From positions 9,557,488-9,621,487 of the forward strand of contig AP025055.1 in NCBI GenBank assembly GCA_036186865.1: a DNA stretch of 64,000 nt, written 5' to 3'. Positions within the stretch are counted from its first letter, which is position 1; each line of letters starts with the position of its first letter. Below the pieces are notes generated by a model. That model worked only from the letters and a program-made list of their open reading frames with translations, searched no databases and had not been told where the DNA came from. Both the position numbers and the translations under genes were made by a program. Below, piece after piece: positions 1 to 12,230 of this stretch. The stretch comes from Eustoma russellianum (taxonomy: Eukaryota; Streptophyta; Magnoliopsida; Gentianales; Gentianaceae).

Positions 1-1003
1 AGGCTTTGAATGCTCTTCTCCTTTGCTTAGGTTCTGAGACGAGTCTATTCTTGTTCTGATCCTTGTCAGGGTATTTGTTTGTTTGTTTTTCTTTATTAGG
101 GCAGTCATATGATAAATGTCCAAGTTTGCTGCATTCATAGCACTTTATTTCCTTATTTTTATTTTTATGATCCTTAGATGAGGTAGACTTATGTTTAATC
201 GATTTTCTCAATATTTTTCTTAATATTTTAGCCATTGTGATTAAGTACTCATCATCGGAATCTGTGTCACTATCATCTACGACGTATTCATTTGATTTAA
301 ATGCTATAGCCCTGTCATTATTAGAAATGGACTCAGAATGCCTTAAAGAAAGTTTGTTTTCATATACCTTAAGTGATCCGATTAGTTCTTCCATTTTAAT
401 CGATTTGATCTCTTTACTTTCTTCTATGGCCGTTACTTTAGGGTCCCACTCGGATGGAAGACTTCGCAAGACCTTTTGTACCTTTTCCTGCATAGTGAAG
501 GCTTTGCCAAGAGACTCAAGAGAATTGTAAATGTTAGTCAAGCGTAAATCTATTTCAACAATAGACTCATTTGGCAATAATTTAAAGGACTCAAGTGTGG
601 ACATAAGCATATTGATTTTGGACTCCTTTACTTGGCTAGTCCCTTCATGTTTCATTTCAAGAATATGCCACATCTCTTGAGCACTAGAACAATTTGACAC
701 GTAACTAGCCTCAGTTTTACTTAGGCCGTTTAATAGTAGTTGCATGGCTTTAGCATTCATACTCAACTTCTTTTTGTCATCACTAGTGTATTCTTGTTTC
801 GTTTTTGTAACCTCTAGTGTGACACCATCAATAATTGACATCTTAGTGGGAACAAATGGACCGTCTTCTATAATGGACCATAAATCAATATCAATAGCCA
901 TAAGAAAAAGTTTCATTCTTAATTTCCATTGAATAAAAGACTCACCGTCGAAAAGAGGAGACCTTACAGTTGACATTCCTTCTTGCACGGTTATGGTTGC
1001 CAT
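1..1003 (-). CDS. gag: Gag of SIRE-like copia element C (open, runs off left edge)
   Basis: Reading the minus strand from the ATG at 1003-1001, I find about 334 codons with no stop before the window edge. The protein is the capsid/nucleocapsid precursor that packages element RNA in cytoplasmic virus-like particles. Near the N terminus is the SIRE-type SPLFDGESFIQWKLRMK motif, then an alpha-helical capsid domain (UBN2-like, with NCSSAQEMW at about residue 110). An acidic, Ser-rich stretch and a basic linker follow. An intact CCHC zinc knuckle (CYECSKLGHLSYDC) lies at about 101-142. The start is 41 bases inside the PBS, as usual for the family. Element A carries a damaged homologue at 34135-33561. 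Confidence 0.85.
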   Translation of the reverse strand, partial: MATITVQEGMSTVRSPLFDGESFIQWKLRMKLFLMAIDIDLWSIIEDGPFVPTKMSIIDGVTLEVTKTKQEYTSDDKKKLSMNAKAMQLLLNGLSKTEASYVSNCSSAQEMWHILEMKHEGTSQVKESKINMLMSTLESFKLLPNESIVEIDLRLTNIYNSLESLGKAFTMQEKVQKVLRSLPSEWDPKVTAIEESKEIKSIKMEELIGSLKVYENKLSLRHSESISNNDRAIAFKSNEYVVDDSDTDSDDEYLITMAKILRKILRKSIKHKSTSSKDHKNKNKEIKCYECSKLGHLSYDCPNKEKQTNKYPDKDQNKNRLVSEPKQRRRAFKA

Positions 1004-1043
1004 CTCACGGAATCGTTGGATTCTTTGAAGTGAGTGTTCCTGC

Positions 1044-1055
1044 ACTCTGATACCA
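1044..1055 (-). other. Primer binding site of element C
   Basis: The minus strand reads TGGTATCAGAGT, complementary to the 3' end of initiator tRNA-Met except for the last base. It lies two bases inside the LTR edge at 1058. An identical site occurs in element A at 34178-34189. Confidence 0.9.
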
Positions 1056-1057
1056 AT

Positions 1058-4000
1058 TGTAGAATCTGCAAGGCACCACTAGAAGGGGTTGAATAGGTGG
1101 TGCGGAAAGTGTGGTTTTTAAAAATTTCTTTAAACCTAACCAATTCAACTTCTGAAAACAGATTCTGTTTTCAGGACCTGTTTTAAAACGTTTTTAAAAC
1201 CAGGTTAGAGGTCTCCAAAAATTCTGAAATTTTGCGAGAACTTAGCCTCAGATGTTATAAGGGTCCCCTAAAATTTACAAATTAAAATTCAACGTGTAAC
1301 CCCTTCAAAAACCGTTGGTAATCAGATTGTGCGAATCTGCCAGAAACGGTAGATGGTTTTGAAAAATTAATTCCTATTTTTGTGTATGTCCAAATGCTCT
1401 GAAAATTTAACCACAAACTCTTTATATACTGTATTTAATTGGGTTGAAACAGTTTTGCAAAATTCTTTTGGGAAGTAGATCAACCACAATCAAAGTCTCA
1501 ACCTTTGCAAGTTTGAAATTCAGACTGCACTAGTCTCAGAACTTTTGATGTTTGATCGATTTGTACTTATCCAAAAGGGTTGAAACTTGTGCCAAATCAA
1601 CCATAGAACGTGTAGGTATATTTCTAGAAATTTTCGTGATTTTTGAAAAACGTTTACTATTTTTACGGATGTGAACAAGAAGGGTAAACAGTCCAGTAAC
1701 TGAAAAGTAAATGCAGAAAGTAAATGGCACCAGGAATTTTATACTGGTTCGGTTATAAACAACCTACTCCAATCTTCAAGGAACACCTTCCTTGGTTCAC
1801 ACTAATCACACACACGCAGTACACCTTACCGCAGGATTGATAGAGTTACACCTAACTCCAACCCTTTACAAACCTTGTATTGTAAGTACAATTCGCACGA
1901 ACACCACCACCTCGCAAGAATGAAGATTGATCACACCTTGATCAATCTTTTACAAAGATATATGAATGGTGGTTTATCTCAAGCCTATTCAAGATTGAAA
2001 GATATGAAAACAATAGGCTTTTACAAGAAGAAAGAAAGAAAGAGAGAATGTAGAAGAAGAAGAACTAGGCTTTTTGTTATCACTTTGATTTGCAATGCTT
2101 GGCCTTGTTTTGTTTGCTCTCTTCTCTTTCTTTTTAACTTGTGCAGGCCGTCCCTTAGAGTGTATCTCCCCCTCTTGAAAATTATCTTTTAAGTCCTTAA
2201 GAGAGTGTAAGACATCATTGTGACAAGGCCTTGCTTACTTGGCATCTTCTTATTGGATGATCATTTAGTCTTCGCTTACTTGGCACCTTCTCATTGGATG
2301 AATGTTGTCATCATGATGACTTGGAAAAAAATCTCAGAATACACTTAAACGTGTGCCAAAAATCATCACAAAATAACTTCCATAACTCATAAGATATGTC
2401 ATATAAATTGCAAGATAAAAATCCTTCCAATCTTAATGAAAAAATCGGCCAACTAGTCTCATTGCCATGCTGAATTTTCAGCATGTGCACCATTCCTTTT
2501 CTTTCAAGATAATACCCAATTTACCTTGATTTTTTCTTTAAAAATTGAATCACCAAGTTATGGTAAGTATTGCTGTCACATAAGAAATGAACTTGGACAC
2601 ATTTTGTACCAATAATTCGGCCACCAAAGTTGTACACATGCTGAAAAATATTCAGCATGTATGATATATAAAATATCACCATTTATTAGTTTAATTTATA
2701 TTCAAATCATTTCTATTTCTTCTTCCAATCAATCACATAATAAAAGATGACAAAATATGTCACATTGAAGAGCAAAAATCGGCCATCAACATTTTAGCAT
2801 GCTGAAATTTTCAGCATGTGATATAAGAGAGATATATTTTGAATTCTTACCATTAGTAGCTTCTCTCTTCAATTCACCAACATTGTATGATGGATCCTTG
2901 ACCAATCAATATGCCAACAAGGCTCCACATATGCTTCAAATCAGCTGGCGTAGACGTTGGAATGTGTATGTACATGTGCTGAAATTTATTTTTGCTAACT
3001 TTGTAAAATAATGCACATTTAATAATATACACATGTAATATTCCAATCAGCCCTTAATTTAATTTTCTAGAACACTTTAAGATGTATATCATATGTAAAA
3101 AGTGTCTAGATACGTGTCACATGATGTACCAAAAACGTTCCATGTGTTGTGTGCGTAGAAAACCGAATTTTCGATATTTATCGATTACCCGATTTTTCTC
3201 TAATTTAAATTCCAACTTTTGAACATGTTATATATATTATGTTATACATAATATATATAATATATACTTTAAATCACAGCACTTGGGTGGTTTAAAGTGG
3301 TACCATTAGCATGTGACAAAAATTAAACTTGGAATCTTCACATTTTGGCCTTAATGTGGAGTAATTTGTGTGTGCCAACATGGAAAGTATTTTTGGCTGA
3401 TTTTTCTGTCATGTGCACAAAATTGTAATCCATTTTTGATGTATATGGGCTGGCCATTTATTTATGGCAAGTACGTGACACGTTGGCGAAGTTTCGGTAT
3501 TCGCCCGATACGACAAATTTCGGTTTAGAACCTTTTATCATGTCGTATTTGATTTTTCATCACCATATCTTATATCATATGATATAAGACCTGAATATAC
3601 TCATAAATATGAGTTAAGTATAGTGGTGTGACGTTAACGTACGTACGTAAAATATATAACGTGTCGGTAGTACGTTAGAATACATGTCTATGTGCCTTTT
3701 TAAAAAAATCTGAAAATAGGTGTAATATATATGTATATTGCGTGTATAATTAAGATGGGGAGGAGGCGAAAACTTTCCTTCCTTAACCTTGTTGCCTTTG
3801 TGCCTTTTCCAAATGTGGCTTCCTTTAATGAACTACTTAGTTTATTAAACTAAGTACTTCACTTAATGAACTAGTTTAGTTCATTAATGGTGGCACCTGA
3901 AAATAGTGTAAACACAACAAATGTTTGCCGTATGATGTAAGCTTTAATGCTTCATGGCTCGTTAGTACGGCAACATTATATATAAGCTACATAAGGCAAG

Positions 4001-4116
4001 TAATAGCAATGTATGATGCATACATGTATATATATCATGTACGTTTATGCTATGTTCGTTTTTGTGCACATTTATATCATGTAATTTAAAATCACTCAAA
4101 CCCCTTTTTCTCTACA
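1058..4116 (-). repeat. 5' LTR of element C (3059 bp)
   Basis: Bounded on the plus strand by TGTAGAATC at 1058 and CTCTACA at 4116. Both ends are homologous to the LTRs of element A (34192-36844; 19180-28839), and the shared sequence runs through the body. It contains no long ORF. Near its right end (about 3828-3885) it carries repeated TTAATGAACTA/TTCATTAA inverted blocks, also present in A. The five bases after the LTR are GAGTG, but the matching left target duplication is outside the window. Confidence 0.85.
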
Positions 4117-4836
4117 GAGTGGATTCCATGGAGATGGAGGCACGAGCTCAAGAGTAGAAGATATGTATCATTGCAAATGTTGTAATAGGAAGTCTTTCAC
4201 ATAGGGTTTCCTTTACGATCTTCATTTGGTCTCATGAAGATCATATTTAGTATGGCCATGCTATGTCACGTTTACAAATTTATCATTTTGTATGAGATGC
4301 GTGGATGATAGATTATATATGCATATAGGATGCTACGATATAATGATATGCAATGCAAGACATAAACTAAGTTGAACCCTCGTTAATAATTTAAGTCTTG
4401 ATGCCATCCATGTCTTAAACACCTATTGAAACTGGGATTTTATTAAAGTAGGTATTGCCAAAGCAATGTGCTTTAAACATTCCTAGCTACACAGGATGAG
4501 TAATAGTGCTACTCATATGTTTAAAATTGGTTAGACTTAATTGGGCTACCAAAACGGTTTTGGGCCCAAGGCATTAGATGGAATCTAACATACAATGATA
4601 TATGATGTCATTATTTCATAAATTCTAAGAGTTTCATGAGATGTAATTGGTAAAGAAGTTACCTACCTAAATAACTTAATTTTAAGCGTCATGCCAAAGC
4701 TGAGTTTAGAATTAAGTCAAATATGGATCTTAGCTCACTAAAATATTTCTTTTGAGGGTTATGTTTTAGTGGGAGTTTTATAAATTTTAACATCATTATT
4801 AATAAAGTGTTACTTTGCATGTTTTGTAGATCATAA
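4117..4836 (+). other. Leader or flank upstream of element D gag
   Basis: No ORF and no LTR or PBS motif recognised. It directly precedes D's gag, so it is probably D's untranslated leader, now joined to the LTR of the inserted element C. D's own 5' LTR (expected to begin TGTTAGTGTATG) is not here; it would lie left of the window if C inserted into the leader. Confidence 0.5.
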
Positions 4837-5592
4837 ATGACTACTAATAACAATTCCACCTTATCATTGCGATCAATCCTTGAGAAGGAAAAATTAAAAG
4901 AATGTGGGACTAATTTTGTTGATTGGTTTCGAAACTTGAGAATTGTTCTCAAGCAAGAAAAGAAGTCCCACGTGCTCGATGACCCTGTCCCTGAATCCCC
5001 TCCTGCTGATGCTTCTGTTGCTGCTAAGAATAAGTATAAGAAGCATGTGGAAGATTCCAATGACATAGGATGTCTTATGTTGGCAACTATGCGTCCAGGA
5101 CTTCAGAAAGACCTGGAACACTTAGAGGCTTATGAGATGAGTGTGCATCTCAAACAGGCATTCCAACAACAGGCCAGGCAGGATAGGTTTGACACCGCTG
5201 TTGCACTTTTTGACTATAAGATGTCTGAAGGTGAATCTGTTAGCGCTCATGTTTTAAAGATGAAAGGCTATATAGATCACCTTGCAAGACTTGGATATCC
5301 CCTGAGTTTGGAACTCGCCACGGATTTGATCCTACACTCTTTGCCTAGCAGTTTTTCTCAGTTCGTTATGAACTACAATATGAATAATATGGAAAAGTCC
5401 ATTCCTGAGCTACACGGTATGCTCAAAACTGCTGAGGGGAATATCAAAAAGCCTACCCAAGTATTGAGTGTCAATATCAAGCCTATGAAAAAGAAAGGTA
5501 AAGGCAAGGGTAAGCCCAAAGGTGCGAAGGGTGCAAAAGGGTCCAAGGGTCAAGCTAAACCGAAACCTGGTCCCAAGGCAAAGGTTCCTTAG
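4837..5592 (+). pseudogene. gag: Gag of copia element D
   Basis: A 251-codon open frame starting MTTNNNSTLSLRSILEKEKL, a recognisable N terminus of one plant copia gag class. Next comes a UBN2-type capsid domain (residues about 20-200) and a very Lys/Gly-rich basic tail (residues about 210-250). The frame ends at a TAG at 5590-5592. The same frame continues at once into an intact CCHC knuckle (CFHCNKPRHWKRNC, about 5602-5643), so the stop splits what should be a continuous gag-pol. I read it as a nonsense mutation, not programmed readthrough, because further stops occur downstream. Confidence 0.85.
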
Positions 5593-7306
5593 GAAGGAAC
5601 CTGTTTCCATTGCAACAAGCCTAGGCATTGGAAAAGAAATTGTGATATTTATTTGGACGAGTTGAAGAAGCTGAAGGGTAGTGCGACTACATCTTCAGGT
5701 ATTTATGTTATAGAAATTAATTTATCTACTTCTTCGTCCTGGGTATTAGATACTGGATGTGGATCCCATATTTGTACAAATATGCAGGGGCTCAAAAGGA
5801 GTAGGATGCTGAAGAAAGGCGAAGTGGAACTACGTGTTAGCAATAGAGCAAGAGTTGCTGCTATAGCTGTAGGGACCTATGAGCTTGTCTTGCCCAATGG
5901 GCTTTTGTTAGTTTTGAACAATTGGTTTTATGTTCCTACTATGAGTAGGAATCTTATTTCAGTATCTGTTTTAGATGATGAAGGTTATTCGTTTTTGATT
6001 AAAAATAAGAAGTGTTCTATTTTTGATAAAAATGACTTGCTTTATTGTATTGCAAGTACTTATAATGGAATTTATGTCCTTAACCTTTATGATTCTAATG
6101 ATGGTAATATTTATAACATATCTTCAAAGAGAACTAAGACAAATGAATTAAACCCTACATATTTGTGGCATTGTCGCCTTAGCCATATAAATGAGAAGCG
6201 CGTATTTAAACTCCATCAAGATGGATTATTAGATTCATTCAATTTTGAATCATTTGAAAATTACGAGTCTTGTTTGCTTGGAAAGATGACAAAGGACCCT
6301 TTTATTGGACGTAGTGAAAGGGCTAATGACTTATTGGGCTTGGTACATACAGATGTATGCGGCCTAATCATCATTAGTGCCAGAGGAGGATTTCTGTATT
6401 TCATAACTTTTACTGATGATTTCAGTAGGTATGACTATGTCTACCTAATGAAACATAAGCATGAGTCTTTTGAAATGTTTTAGAACTTTTCAAAATGAAG
6501 TTCAAAATCAACTTGGTAAGACAATTAAAACGCTTCGATCAGATCGAGGTGGTGAATATTAGAGCCAAGAATTTGACCAACATCTAAGAAATTGTGGAAT
6601 CGTTTCACAGTTGACTCCTCTAGGAACTCCACAATGGAATGGTGTTTCTGAAAGGAGAAATCGAACTTTATTAGATATGGTTCGATCTATGATGGGTCAA
6701 GTAGATCTTCCTCTATCTTTTTGGGGTTATGTCTTGGAGACACCTGCATTCATTTTGAACCGTGTACCATCTAAAGCGGTTGAAAAGCCACCATATGAGA
6801 TGTGGACTGGTAAGAGACCCAGTTTGTCTTTTCTTAAGATTTGGGGTTGTGAAGCTTATGTGAAAAGATTAGTGTCAGATAAGCTAGCTCCAAAGTCTAT
6901 CAAATGTATTTTTGTGGGGTATCCTAAAGAAACTAAAGGGTACTATTTTTATATTCCCTCAGAGAACAAAGTGTTTGTTGCTCGAAATGGAGTCTTTTTA
7001 GAAAAGGAGTTTCTCTCTAAGAGAACTAGTGGGAGTATAGTACAACTTGAGGAAACTCAAGTTCCACAAGATATCATTGAACCGTATTTAGAGACAATTT
7101 CAGAACCACAAACAGTTGTGGAGCCTGAAAATGTAACACAAGTCCAATGCAGGTCTGATAGGATACATCGTCAGCCAGAGAGATATGGATTTCTTGTGAC
7201 TGCTGATAGTGAACTTATGCTCATAGATCAAGATGAGCCTACTACCTATCAGGAAGCTGTGTCAGGTCCAGATTCAGATAAATGTCTTGGAGCCATGAAT
7301 TGTTAG
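5593..7306 (+). pseudogene. pol: Protease and integrase region of element D pol
   Basis: After the zinc knuckle comes an aspartic protease core (WVLDTGCGSHIC, about 5730-5775), then the GAG_pre-integrase segment (LWHCRLSHIN, about 6165). The integrase core has its first Asp in HTDVCG (about 6350), second Asp in SDRGGE (about 6540) and Glu in SERRNRT (about 6650). Breaks: a TAG at 6481 with a nearby one-base frameshift, a TAG at about 6560 after GEY, and a TAG at 7304-7306. The protein would mature element particles and insert cDNA in the nucleus; this copy cannot encode it whole. Confidence 0.85.
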
Positions 7307-8806
7307 ATGCAATCCATGTTTGATAACCAAGTTTGGTCTTTAATTGATCCTCCAGAGGGTATTAAGACCATTGGTTGCAAATGGATTTTCAAGAAGAAAA
7401 CTGACATGGATGGAAATGTGCAAACCTATAAAGCAAGACTTGTTGCTAAAGGTTTCAAGCAAACTCATGGTATAGACTATGATGAAACCTTTTCACCAGT
7501 TGCTATGCTTAAATCTATTAGAATTCTCCTTGACATTGCTGCATACTATGACTATGAGATATGGCAGATGGATGTCAAAACTGCTTTCCTTAATGGAAAT
7601 TTACTTGAGGATGTGTACATGACACAACCTGAGGGTTTTGTAAATCCTGAGAATTCAAAGAAGGTTTGCAAGCTTCAAAGGTCCATCTATGGATTGAAGC
7701 AAGCATCTCGAAGCTGGAATCTTCGTTTTGATGAAACAATTAAGAACTTTGGTTTCATCAAGAATGAAGATGAACCTTGTGTTTACAAGATGGTTAGTGG
7801 GAGTGCAGTAGTGTTTCTGGTCTTATATGTGGATGACATATTGCTTATTGGGAATGATATCCCTACCTTGCAAAAGGTTAAGGCTTGGTTAGGGAATTCC
7901 TTCTCAATGAAAGACTTGGGAGAGGCTACCTATATCCTTGGTATCAAGATCTATAGAGATAGATCTAAAAGGATAATAGGCTTGAGTCAGAGTACATACA
8001 TAGATAAAATGTTGAAGAGGTTCAACATGCAAGAGCCCAAGAAAGGATTCCTGCCTATGTCTCATGGCATTCATCTTAGCAAGAATCAATGTCCTCGGAC
8101 ATCTGATGAGCGAGATCGAATGAATAAAATTACTTATGCTTCTGCTATAGGATCAATCATGTATGCCATGTTATGTACAAGACCAGATGTCTCATATCCA
8201 TTGAGCACAACAAGTATATATCAAGTTGACCCTGGTGAAGGTCACTGGACAGCTGTCAAGAATATTCTTAAGTACCTCAAAAAGACTAAAGATGTATTCT
8301 TGGTTTATGGAGGTTTAGATGACGAGTTAGTTGTAAATGGTTACACAGATGCTAGTTTCCAAACCGACATAGATGATTGCAAATCGCAGTTCTGTTTTGC
8401 ATTCACATTGAATGGTGGAGCTGTTAGTTGGAAGAGTTCAAAACAAAGCACTGTGGCTGATTCTACAACCGAGGCTGAGTATATAGCAGCATCAGATGCA
8501 GCTAAAGAGGCAGTTTGGTTGAAGAAGTTCATCACTGAGCTAGGAGTGGTACCAAGCATTGCAAATCCTGTGGACATTTATTGTGACAACAATGGTGCCA
8601 TAGCATAATCAAAAGAGCCTAGGTCTCATGAGAGATCTAAACATATACTCAGGCGGTACCATCTCATTCGAGACATCATCGATAGAGGAGATGTAAAGAT
8701 ATGCAAAGTTGACACAAACAATAACATAGCGAATCCATTGACTAAGCCTCTCTCACGGGTCAAGCATGATCAGCACACTAGATCTATGGGTCTTAGATAT
8801 TTGTAG
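7307..8806 (+). pseudogene. pol: Reverse transcriptase and RNase H of element D pol
   Basis: A long open frame (7307-8608) covers the copia RT: CKWIFKKK near the start, QMDVKTAFLNG in the palm, YGLKQASR, and the catalytic YVDDILLIG at about 7827. The RNase H domain has YTDASF and the catalytic Glu in TTEAEYIAAS. A TAA at 8606-8608 falls where the family has Gln. The same frame then continues through a recognisable C terminus (RRYHLIRDIIDRGDVK, NPLTKPLS) to the natural TAG at 8804. RT-RH would copy element RNA into cDNA; only this late stop and the upstream breaks damage it. Confidence 0.88.
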
Positions 8807-8814
8807 GCCTAATG

Positions 8815-8826
8815 TAAGTGGGAGAT
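8815..8826 (+). other. Polypurine tract of element D
   Basis: TAAGTGGGAGAT immediately precedes the 3' LTR start TGTTAG. Position and purine content fit the plus-strand primer for reverse transcription. Confidence 0.75.
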
Positions 8827-10262
8827 TGTTAGTGTATGTGCCCTAGGCCATGATTTGGATATTTATGTTATGCATTTATTATTGATAAAAGAGGTTTTAT
8901 TATCATTATTGTTGGTTAGTATGTTACACAATTTTGATATATGTCCCTGATTCATTATTGTTATAGAGATAAAATAATTTATAATCAGTATGAGTATTGA
9001 TTTGATAATCATGAGATGATTATGTTTACGGTGATACGAATCAATTCATAGATACTTGTTAGAGAACAGTGTATTGGATAGACCCATCATGAGATTACTA
9101 CATGGATTAGCGTCATAAGTAAATCTTATGATAGTCATGTTTTAATCTTTTGACTTGAGATTGTCATAGTTTCCAACATAAGGACTATTATATTTTGACA
9201 TGATCAAACATTATCCGTAACTGGATAATAATAAAGGTCATGATTGAATGTGATAGAAATTATGTAGAGGATATTGAACAATCAAGAAAGAATTTGTCCC
9301 TCTCTTTTGAGAGAGATATCTTTGGGCCCCTCGATTAGTGAGACTGTGAAATGCATGGCCGTGCTCAAATAAATTGATAGTGTGATCAATATCATTTGTT
9401 TTATCAGTCTACTTAGAGATCGAGTAATCATATGTTTGAACAATATAAGTATGACGCTGACCATGACTTATGTTCAAACAAGATATCATGTGACAAAGGG
9501 ATTAATGCATGTACTATTATTTGGCTAGTTGGACTTTACTCGTAATAATTGGGTAGTTGTAATGCCTTGCTAGAGGCCAATTACGACTTGTTGGTTTAAT
9601 AGCGATTTAATCAACTCCCAATTAATATGGGCCTATCGGGTCACACACAAGAATGCGTATGGCTGAGATTAATAATATTAATAATATTAATATTGGATAT
9701 TAATTATTATTATTATTTTCGTTTTTAATATTAATAATATTAATATTAGATATTAATTATTATTATTATTATTTTCGTTTTTATATATATATATATATAT
9801 TGTTGTCAGATAATAATGAGACAATCCATATCTGATATGGATTTTGAATATCCTGATAGAATCCATATCTGATATGGATTTTGATTGGCATCAACTAATC
9901 CGATTAGGACTCGGTTTTTGATGTCCATATATGTGTGTATATATATCTGTGTATCTCGTCCTTAGTGGACAGACGAAAATACAAACGAAAACAGAAAACT
10001 CTAGAGCCGTTTTGGAGAAAAGCAAGTTCTCTCAGCCGCGCCGTTCAAGAGCTATCACTCCGGGCGGAAGCATTCGTGTGGATACCGACAGAGGGTTCGT
10101 GATTTTGCACCTTTTCCACCTGCGGATTTCGATTCTTTAGAGGTAATTCTTGTGTTTCTTTCATCGATTAAACGAACAACATGGATCCTTGGTAGGAAAT
10201 CGGAGATCAAGTTTTGTTTTTTCGCTGCGAGTTTTGCAGTGATCTTGTCCGATTTCCTAACA
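8827..10262 (+). repeat. 3' LTR of element D (1436 bp)
   Basis: Starts TGTTAGTGTATG and ends TTTCCTAACA, giving six-base inverted ends (TGTTAG/CTAACA). Directly right of it, element E coding sequence begins in frame, which fixes the right edge. It contains a duplicated AT-rich block (about 9670-9801) and small spurious ORFs, none convincing. Confidence 0.85.
9670..9801. repeat. AT-rich tandem duplication and (AT)n in D 3' LTR
   Basis: Two near-identical units of about 56 bp built from TTAATAATATT and TTATTATTATTTTCG occupy about 9670-9782, followed by an (AT)n run to about 9801. Replication slippage is the likely origin. Confidence 0.8.
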
Positions 10263-12230
10263 TATAGGTGTTTTAATCCTGCATCTAAAAAGATAACCGA
10301 ATCCATACATGTGAAATTCATGAGGATCAATGTTTTGAAGTTAGTGCTAAAACTCAACATAAACAAGAAAATAATGTTGAAAGTATGTCTGATGTTGATG
10401 ATGTATTACTTGAGCCTGCACTTGATCATCTAGAACTAACTCCCCCTGAACAAGACATGCATGAACGCTTAGATTAAATAAATGAAGAACTTTTGCAATT
10501 GGAAGATAATACAACTAACTTGTAAGATGATCCAATTGTATACGATAATGTTCACACTAATGAAACATTTGAACAAGATGAGGGTGAACCTAGTCAACCT
10601 AGGAATTAGTAGCTTATAAAAGATAAACATAAACACCCTAAAGAATTAATCATTGGGGATCTAAGTGTTGGGGTTAGAACACGTAGAAATATAAGTCAAG
10701 CTGAAGGACATAGCTTAATCTCACACTTAGAACCTAAGAATTTTAAAGAAGCCTTAGGTGATATATCATGGATAGATGACATGCATGAGGAATTGAATCA
10801 ATTTATAAGGAACAACGTGTGGGACTTAATACCAAAACTGGAAAACAAGTCTACAATAGGAATGAAATGGGTATTTAGAAATAAAATATGATGAACAAGG
10901 AAATATTACAAGAAATAAGGCTAGGGTAGTCTCACAAGGTTATAATCAACAAGAAGAAATAGATTATGAAGAAACCTTCGCACCTGTTGCACGACTAGAA
11001 GCAATTAGATTGTTACTTGCAATTGCATATCTAAGCAATATTAAAATCTTCCAAATGGATGTCAAGAGTGCATTCTTGAATGGATACATCTAAGAAGAAG
11101 TGTTTGTGAAACAACCCCCTGGATTCGAAGATCCAAAGAATCCTAACCATATATACAAGCTTAAGAAAGCTTTATATGGTTTGAAACAAGCTCCAAGAGC
11201 TTGGTATGATAGATTTGCAAGCTTTCAACAAATTATTCCTAAGAAGAAAAGACAATGACTTGTTAATAGTTCAAATCTATGTAGATGATATAATCTTTGG
11301 TTCAACCAACCCTACCTTAGTAAAGGACTTCGAAGAATGTATGAAGTCGGAATTTGAAATGTCAATGGTAGGAGAATTGAACTACTTCTTAGGGCTTCAA
11401 ATCAAACAAACCCCTCAAAAAATCCATATTAGCCAACTTATGTATGTCAATGATATGATTAAGAAGTTTGGATTTGAAGAGTTGAAACCAACACCTACCC
11501 CTATGAGTGTTAGCACCAAACTAGACAAAGATGAAAATGTTAAACCTTTTGATCACACACTTTATAGGCCTATGATTGGATCATTGTTATATTTAACAGC
11601 ATCAAGACCTGACATCATGTTTAGTGTGCGTATGTGTGCTAGGTTTCAATCTTGTCCTAAGGTATCTCATTACAATGCAGTGAAAAAGATCTTTAGATAT
11701 CATAAACACACACCTCACTTAGGACTTTGGTATGATAGAAAATCTAAGTTGGAACTGTATGCTTATAGCGATGCTGATTATGTTGGTTGCAAATTGCATA
11801 GAAAATCTACTAGTGATACATGTCAATTCATAGGAACCAAGTTGATCTCTTGGTTTTCTAAGAAACAAGCTATTGTAGCACTCTCTACAACTGAAGCGGG
11901 TATATAGCTCTAAGCTGATGTATTACCCAAATACTTTGGCTTAAACAACAACTTAGTGATTTTGGCATTGAAATGAATAAGATTCTAATTTTATGCGATA
12001 GCACAAGTGCAATCAATCTTTTCCGGAATCTGGTACTTCATTCTAAGGCCAAACACATTGAAGTAAGATATCATTTCATTCGAGACCATGTTCAAAATGG
12101 GGACATAACCATAGATCATGTAAGAACTGATCATTAAACAGCTGACATCTTCACCAAACCCCTTAATCAAGTCACTTTTGAAAACTTACGAGCCAAGTTA
12201 GGTATGATGACTTATGATACCATTGCATAA
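10263..12230 (+). pseudogene. pol: Integrase C terminus, RT and RNase H of element E
   Basis: It opens in frame with YRCFNPASKKITESIHVKF, the conserved SIRE segment after the integrase core. An acidic, degenerate linker with several stops follows (10400-10740). RT begins at about 10770. A TAA at about 11091 replaces a codon after NGYI in the palm. Near 11215 part of the RT is lost with a frame change. The open part (11206-11907) contains the intact catalytic YVDDIIFGS and most of RNase H (YAYSDADYVGC, LSTTEA). The final TAA is at 12228-12230. It is non-functional. Confidence 0.85.

Larger units (their letters stand above)
1..4116 (-). mobile_element. Element C: SIRE-like Ty1/copia retrotransposon, 5' part only
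   Basis: Minus-strand element entering from the left edge. Reading the minus strand, it shows a 5' LTR (4116 to 1058), a primer binding site complementary to initiator tRNA-Met (1055 to 1044) and then gag (from 1003). Protease, integrase, RT and the 3' LTR are beyond the window. The LTR ends and gag match those of element A, so both belong to one family. Its open gag suggests it is the youngest of the left-hand nest. It appears to sit inside the leader of element D, because D's gag follows at 4837 but no D 5' LTR is visible. The placement inside D is inference. Confidence 0.85.
4117..10262 (+). mobile_element. Element D: Ty1/copia retrotransposon, 5' LTR not in window
   Basis: Plus-strand copia element with domain order gag, protease, integrase, RT, RNase H, then a polypurine tract and a 3' LTR (8827-10262). 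Element E coding sequence resumes immediately after 10262, so D is inserted in E's integrase C-terminal region. The putative target duplication is TATAG at 10263-10267; its partner is outside the window. The pol frame is broken by several stops and one frameshift. The lineage within copia is not assigned. Confidence 0.85.

Noticed and set aside
4689..5121. Minus-strand ORFs opposite D gag
   Set aside because: Antisense shadows of gag, without motifs.
5590..5592. TAG between gag and pol of D as a programmed readthrough site
   Set aside because: The stop is upstream of the zinc knuckle, which belongs to gag, and other random stops follow; a nonsense mutation is simpler.
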